From: Aminobacter anthyllidis
GTDB lineage: Bacteria; Pseudomonadota; Alphaproteobacteria; Rhizobiales; Rhizobiaceae
DNA: 64,000 bases
Direction of reading: 5' to 3'
Assembly: GCF_018555685.1 (NCBI RefSeq)
Contig: NZ_JAFLWW010000005.1
Coordinates: 186,001 to 250,000, forward strand
The position numbers and the translations under genes are program-made. Below the pieces are notes generated by a model, which did no database searches, was not told the origin of the DNA, and worked only from the letters and a program-made list of their open reading frames with translations. Below are positions 59,916 to 64,000 of the stretch, in pieces. How positions within the stretch are numbered: position 1 is the stretch's first letter; the number at the start of each line of letters is the position of its first letter.

Positions 59916-61775
59916 ATGGAACAGGCGGTATATCTAATCACGCTGGTAGGCACCGCGCTGGTCGTGGCGGCGGCGTTTTCGAGCCTGATCGCCTTCCGCT
60001 TCGGTGCACCGCTGCTGCTGCTGTTCCTTGGCATCGGCCTTGCCAGCGGCGTCGACGGCCTCGGCATCGTCTTCGACAATGCCCACATCGCCTATTTCGT
60101 CGGCGCCATAGCGCTTGCCGTCATCCTGTTCGATTCCGGCTTCGGCACGCCTGTTGGCGTACTTCGTCAGGCAGGCCTGCCTGCGCTCACGCTTGCAACC
60201 GTCGGCGTCGGCATCACCACCGTCATCTTCGGCATTGCCGCCTATTATCTCACCGGCTTCACCTGGCTCGAATCCTTCCTGCTCGGTGCCGCCGTGGCCT
60301 CGACCGACGCGGCGGCGGTGTTCTTCCTGCTGCGCGCCGGCAACATCAACCTGCGCGAGCGTGTCCGCTCGACGCTCGAAATCGAGTCCGGCACCAACGA
60401 CCCGATCGCCATCTTCCTGACCATCACGCTTGTCGAGATCATCGCGCTCGGCGCCAAGCCCGACGCCGACCTCCTGTTCATCGACCTCGTCGTCGGCTTC
60501 TTCGTCCAGATGATCCTCGGTGCCGCCATCGGCCTGCTCGGCGGCTTCCTTATCGTCAAGCTTGTCGAGCGCCTCAACCTCGACCGTGGCCTGTTGCCGA
60601 TCTTCGTGCTGACGCTGTCGCTGCTGGTCTTCGCCGCGGCCGGCGCCGTCGGCGGCTCGGGCTTCCTCGCCGTCTATCTCGCCGGTCTGGTCGCCGGCAA
60701 TTCCGACATCCGCGCCGTCTCGACGCTCAAGCGTTTCCAGGACGGCATGTCCTGGCTCGCCCAGATCATCATGTTTCTGGTGCTCGGGCTGTTTGCCACG
60801 CCGTCGCAGTTTCCCGAGATCGTCCTGTCAGCGCTGCTGCTCGGCTTCTTCCTGATGTTCGTCGCCAGGCCCATCGCGGTGTGGCTGTGCCTGATCCCGT
60901 TCAAGTTCCCGCGCCAGGAAACCGCCTTCATCTCCTGGGTCGGCCTGCGCGGTGCCGTCTCGATCCTGCTCGCCATCACGCCGCTGCTCGGCGGCCTCGA
61001 AAATGGCCGCGCCATCTTCAACATCGCCTTCATCATCGTGCTGTCGTCGCTGGTGGTCCAGGGCTGGACCGTCGGCCCGCTCGCCCGCCGCCTCGGCCTG
61101 ATCGTGCCGCAGCGCTTCGGCCCGCTCGACAAGGTCGAGCTCGAACTGCCCGGCTCGGCCCATCACGAACTGCTCGCCTATCGCGTCGTGCCGGGCTCGC
61201 CCGTCGCCAAGGGCCAGCGCATCCCGCGCTGGGCCCGGCCTTCGCTGGTCGTGCGCGACGGCCGCTCGATGCGTTTCCAGGACATGGGCCGCCTGCAGGC
61301 GGGCGACAACGTCTACATCTTCGTGCCCGACCGCTATCCGCGCCTGCTCGACAGGCTGTTCGCCTCCCGCGCCGAGGTCCATGCCGAGGACGAGGATTTC
61401 TTCGGCGCCTTCACCGTCGACCAGACCCACCTCGCCGGCGAGCTCGTCGCCATCTACGGCGCGTCGGTGAAGGACGAGGAGCTCAAGCTCACCATCGCCG
61501 ACCTGATCAAGCAGCGGCTGCGCGGCCACGTCGAATATGCCGACCGCGTCTCGCTCGGCCTGATCGACCTGATCGTCCGCGACGTCGACGAAAAGGGCCG
61601 CATCATGTCGGTCGGCCTGTCGATCGAACCGGCCCCGCCACCACCGCCAGTGCCAGTGTTCCTGAGCGGCGGCGAAATCAGCGACCGCATCAAGCGCTTC
61701 CTTGCCGGGCGGTCAGGCAAGGCCAAGCCCGAAGCGCCAGCGACCACCTCCGAGGGCCTGCCCGAGGACGCGTAG
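59916..61775 (+). CDS. Potassium/proton antiporter, CvrA/NhaP2-type
   Basis: A 619-residue protein. About 12-13 membrane helices of the CPA1 Na+(K+)/H+ exchanger fold (about 5-395) include the ion-binding segment STDAAAVFFLL and ESGTNDPIAIFLT. A TrkA-C-like domain (about 415-480) and a CorC/HlyC-type transporter-associated domain (about 500-580) follow, with a Pro-rich and basic tail. This architecture is that of NhaP2/CvrA. GGGTCGGGG lies upstream of the ATG; a 38-residue extension is not supported. It sits between gap and pgk. Confidence 0.93.
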   Translation: MEQAVYLITLVGTALVVAAAFSSLIAFRFGAPLLLLFLGIGLASGVDGLGIVFDNAHIAYFVGAIALAVILFDSGFGTPVGVLRQAGLPALTLATVGVGITTVIFGIAAYYLTGFTWLESFLLGAAVASTDAAAVFFLLRAGNINLRERVRSTLEIESGTNDPIAIFLTITLVEIIALGAKPDADLLFIDLVVGFFVQMILGAAIGLLGGFLIVKLVERLNLDRGLLPIFVLTLSLLVFAAAGAVGGSGFLAVYLAGLVAGNSDIRAVSTLKRFQDGMSWLAQIIMFLVLGLFATPSQFPEIVLSALLLGFFLMFVARPIAVWLCLIPFKFPRQETAFISWVGLRGAVSILLAITPLLGGLENGRAIFNIAFIIVLSSLVVQGWTVGPLARRLGLIVPQRFGPLDKVELELPGSAHHELLAYRVVPGSPVAKGQRIPRWARPSLVVRDGRSMRFQDMGRLQAGDNVYIFVPDRYPRLLDRLFASRAEVHAEDEDFFGAFTVDQTHLAGELVAIYGASVKDEELKLTIADLIKQRLRGHVEYADRVSLGLIDLIVRDVDEKGRIMSVGLSIEPAPPPPPVPVFLSGGEISDRIKRFLAGRSGKAKPEAPATTSEGLPEDA

Positions 61776-62044
61776 GCTCATCGAGTTTCGTGCCGGCACC
61801 GTGGGCTCGATACCTGCTGCCTTTGCAGTTTGGGACCGTAATAGCGGTGGCCATGCCTCTGCGGCAGTGAAGTCTGTGACGGTCCAGAAAGCCGCGATCA
61901 ACACCAAGCCGGTCCAGAAGACCCCACTATTTTCCACCCGCTACCCCCTCGAACCTTGCATCCGCGTCGGCGCTGGCTATGGTCCGCGCGATCTCGCGGC
62001 GTATCGGCAGCCCGATGCGCGCCCCAATGAGGAAAGGGAAACCC

Positions 62045-63241
62045 ATGGCCGGCTTCAGGACTCTCGACACCATCGGCAACGTCAGCGGCAAGCGGGTTCT
62101 GGTCCGCGTCGACCTCAACGTTCCCATGGCCGACGGCCAGGTTTCCGACGCCACCCGCATCGAGCGCGTAGCACCCACCATCACCGAGCTTGCCGACAAG
62201 GGCGCCAAGGTCATCCTGCTCGCCCATTTCGGCCGCCCCAAGGATGGGCCCGATCCGGCCCTGTCGCTGGCCCCCATCGCCGCAGCAACATCAGAGGTTA
62301 TCGGCCGCCCGGTCGGCTTTGCCGCCGACTGCATCGGCGACAAGGCGGCAAGCGCCGTCGCCGCGATGAAGGACGGCGACATCCTGCTTTTGGAAAACAC
62401 CCGCTTCTACAAAGCCGAGGAGAAGAACGATCCGGCCTTTGTCGAGCAGCTTGCCGCCAATGGCGACATCTTCGTCAATGACGCCTTCTCCGCCGCCCAC
62501 CGCGCGCACGCCTCGACCGAGGGCCTCGCCCACAAGCTGCCGGCTTTTGCCGGGCGAACCATGCAGGCCGAGCTCGAGGCGCTGGAAAAGGGCCTCGGTA
62601 ACCCGGTCAAGCCGGTCGTCGCCATCGTCGGCGGCGCCAAGGTCTCGTCCAAGATCGACCTGCTGATGAACCTGGTGAAGAAGGTCGACGCGCTGGTCAT
62701 CGGCGGCGGCATGGCCAACACCTTCCTGGCCGCGCGCGGCACCGACGTCGGCAAGTCACTGTGCGAGCACGACCTCGCCCCGACCGCCAAGCAGATCATG
62801 ATCGAGGCGGCACAGTCTGGCTGCGCCATCATCCTGCCGTCGGACGGCGTCATCGCCCGCGAGTTCAAGGCCGGTGCTGCCAACGAGGTCGTCGCCGTCG
62901 ACGCCGTTCCCGCCGATGCCATGATCCTCGACGTCGGCCCGAAGACCGTCGCCACCATCAACGAGTGGATCGACCGTGCGGCAACGCTGGTCTGGAACGG
63001 CCCGCTCGGCGCCTTCGAGATCGAGCCCTTCGACAAGGCGACCGTCTCGGCCGCCCAGCACGCCGCCGCCCGCACCAAGGCCGGCAAGCTCGTCTCGGTG
63101 GCTGGTGGCGGCGATACGGTCGCAGCGCTCAACCACGCCGGCGTCGCCGACGACTTCTCTTACGTCTCCACCGCCGGCGGCGCCTTCCTTGAATGGATGG
63201 AAGGCAAGGAACTGCCCGGCGTCGAAGTGCTCAAGGCCTGA
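62045..63241 (+). CDS. pgk: Phosphoglycerate kinase
   Basis: A 398-residue glycolytic kinase. The N-terminal substrate domain has [21 protein letters not shown] and [16 protein letters not shown]. The C-terminal nucleotide domain has [28 protein letters not shown] and the [13 protein letters not shown] phosphate loop. GAGGAAAGGG precedes the ATG. Linked with tkt and gap, but the antiporter lies between them. Confidence 0.97.
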   Translation: MAGFRTLDTIGNVSGKRVLVRVDLNVPMADGQVSDATRIERVAPTITELADKGAKVILLAHFGRPKDGPDPALSLAPIAAATSEVIGRPVGFAADCIGDKAASAVAAMKDGDILLLENTRFYKAEEKNDPAFVEQLAANGDIFVNDAFSAAHRAHASTEGLAHKLPAFAGRTMQAELEALEKGLGNPVKPVVAIVGGAKVSSKIDLLMNLVKKVDALVIGGGMANTFLAARGTDVGKSLCEHDLAPTAKQIMIEAAQSGCAIILPSDGVIAREFKAGAANEVVAVDAVPADAMILDVGPKTVATINEWIDRAATLVWNGPLGAFEIEPFDKATVSAAQHAAARTKAGKLVSVAGGGDTVAALNHAGVADDFSYVSTAGGAFLEWMEGKELPGVEVLKA

Positions 63242-63251
63242 ACGGCGGCTT

Positions 63252-63275
63252 CCTCCCTCGCGGAAGCGAGGGAGG
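63252..63275 (+). terminator. Palindrome at the end of pgk
   Basis: CCTCCCTCGC/GCGAGGGAGG around GGAA, 10 bp after the pgk stop, followed by AATTTC rather than a T-run. A possible weak terminator or a repeat unit. Confidence 0.5.
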
Positions 63276-63312
63276 AATTTCTCCACGGCAATCGGCTTGG
63301 CTTGCGCCAGGC

Positions 63313-63451
63313 ACCCCTCTCCGCCTCGCTGCGCTCGGCACCTCTCCCCAAAGGGGCGAGGAAGCAAGCCGGAGAGGCACAGTCGCTGCAACAGATTTCC
63401 TCGCCCCTCTGGGGAGAGGTGGCTCGCCCGCAGGGCGAGACGGAGAGGGGT
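63313..63451. repeat. Large imperfect inverted repeat
   Basis: Left arm of about 50 bp starting ACCCCTCTCCGCCTCGC and ending GGGGCGAGGAA faces a similar right arm (TTCCTCGCCCC... to ...GGAGAGGGGT) across about 33 bp. The text resembles the 'CTCCGCCTCGCTGCGCTCGGCACC' type elements found between genes in Mesorhizobium and Brucella relatives. The arms differ in the middle, so it is probably a pair of elements in opposite orientation. Confidence 0.75.
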
Positions 63452-63486
63452 CCACGCCGCCCGTCCCGCCTCCGCGCCAGCTCCAC

Positions 63487-63867
63487 CTAAGCCGGCTTGG
63501 CGTACTGCTCGGCGCTCATCACCTCGATGCAGACGAAGCGTTCGTTGCCTTCGACCCAGGCGTCGTGGCCGGGCGGGATGGTGTAGGACGCGCCCTGCTT
63601 CAACGTCTTCTGCGTGCCGTCGTTCAGCCTGACGGTCAGGGTCCCCGAGACGACGTAGCCGACATGCGAAACCTGGCAGCTGTCGGTCTTGACCACCGGC
63701 TTGACGCACTCCGACCACCTCCATCCCGGCTCCATGTTGAGCCGGCCAAGCGTGAAACCGGTTAGCCTGACTACCTCGACCCGCGTCTTGTCGGGCGCAC
63801 GGACTTCGTCCGGTTCGTTGTGGGACTTGAACTCGAATTTCGTGACGTTCATTCCGCCATCGGCCAT
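63487..63867 (-). CDS. Cupin-domain protein
   Basis: A 126-residue small cupin. The first motif region is GWRWSECVKPVVKTDSCQVSHVGYVVSG and the second YTIPPGHDAWVEGNERFVCIEVM. Only some of the usual metal-binding His and Glu residues are present, so metal binding is uncertain. GGGAGGAAG precedes the ATG; a second ATG five codons later is possible. No neighbour suggests a role. The 133 bp beyond it to the window end show nothing convincing. Confidence 0.88.
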   Translation of the reverse strand: MADGGMNVTKFEFKSHNEPDEVRAPDKTRVEVVRLTGFTLGRLNMEPGWRWSECVKPVVKTDSCQVSHVGYVVSGTLTVRLNDGTQKTLKQGASYTIPPGHDAWVEGNERFVCIEVMSAEQYAKPA

Positions 63868-64000
63868 GGCTTCCTCCCATCATCGTCATACGCATGGGCG
63901 CATGGCGAGGGTCATTATTTTAGCATTCGCTGATATAATAGATAGGCAAGCACCGGGACCATCCGGGCGGTCCACATCACCCGGTCGCTTCAAGTCAGGC

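Overview
The window is a GC-rich (roughly 60-65%) alphaproteobacterial chromosome segment. Gene content and order point to the Rhizobiales, most likely a Mesorhizobium-like member of the Phyllobacteriaceae: a PhyR-NepR-EcfG general stress response locus, HWE/HisKA_2 histidine kinases, DUF982 and DUF4164 proteins, rluD-rpoH, zapA next to tkt-gap-pgk, and short mosaic palindromic repeats typical of this order. I see no rRNA, CRISPR array, insertion sequence, phage module or replication origin. One tRNA (Glu, anticodon CTC) is present.

Layout. 0-5 kb: end of an iron-type ABC importer (ATPase cut by the window edge, fused permease), then gmd-fcl for GDP-L-fucose and an L,D-transpeptidase. 5.8-10.3 kb: small exported proteins and a signalling cluster with a response regulator lacking its phosphoacceptor Asp, a canonical OmpR-type regulator and a hybrid kinase. 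10.3-16 kb: an SDR enzyme, a quinone/aromatic detoxification operon (ring-cleaving dioxygenase, hydrolase, acetyltransferase) and a sulfatase-family hydrolase.

16-25.5 kb is a general stress response island. It holds phyR, nepR and ecfG, three HWE/HisKA_2-type kinases in or next to the island (17.1, 24.1 and 26-27.6 kb), a single-domain receiver, a Crp/Fnr regulator and many small envelope or membrane proteins. By eye I find nine sites of the EcfG promoter form GGAAC-N16/17-CGTT (one with AGTT) here and two more at 49.4 and 50.2 kb. Each lies about 20-90 bp upstream of a start codon in the right orientation. Two pairs are head-to-head, with -35 boxes only 8-9 bp apart.

27.7-32.5 kb: a xylose-type ABC importer (xylGHF order on the minus strand) with a divergent ROK regulator and two inverted-repeat operator candidates. 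32.5-42 kb: the Pst/Pho operon (pstSCAB-phoU-phoB) with a Pho box; the gene upstream of pstS is a large soluble three-PAS hybrid kinase rather than a recognisable PhoR. 42.3-52.3 kb: an accessory-looking stretch with small unknowns, an outer-membrane beta-barrel protein, a two-winged-helix candidate regulator, a lipoprotein gene split by an in-frame stop next to a secreted trypsin-like protease, two DUF982 genes, a GFA enzyme, a secreted Tudor-like protein, and a MarR regulator with a divergent hydrolase and palindromic operators.

52.5-64 kb is conserved core: tRNA-Glu, VOC protein, rluD, rpoH, zapA, DUF4164, tkt, gap, a K+/H+ antiporter, pgk and a cupin protein. Start sites were chosen from Shine-Dalgarno matches and family lengths; doubtful ones are flagged.
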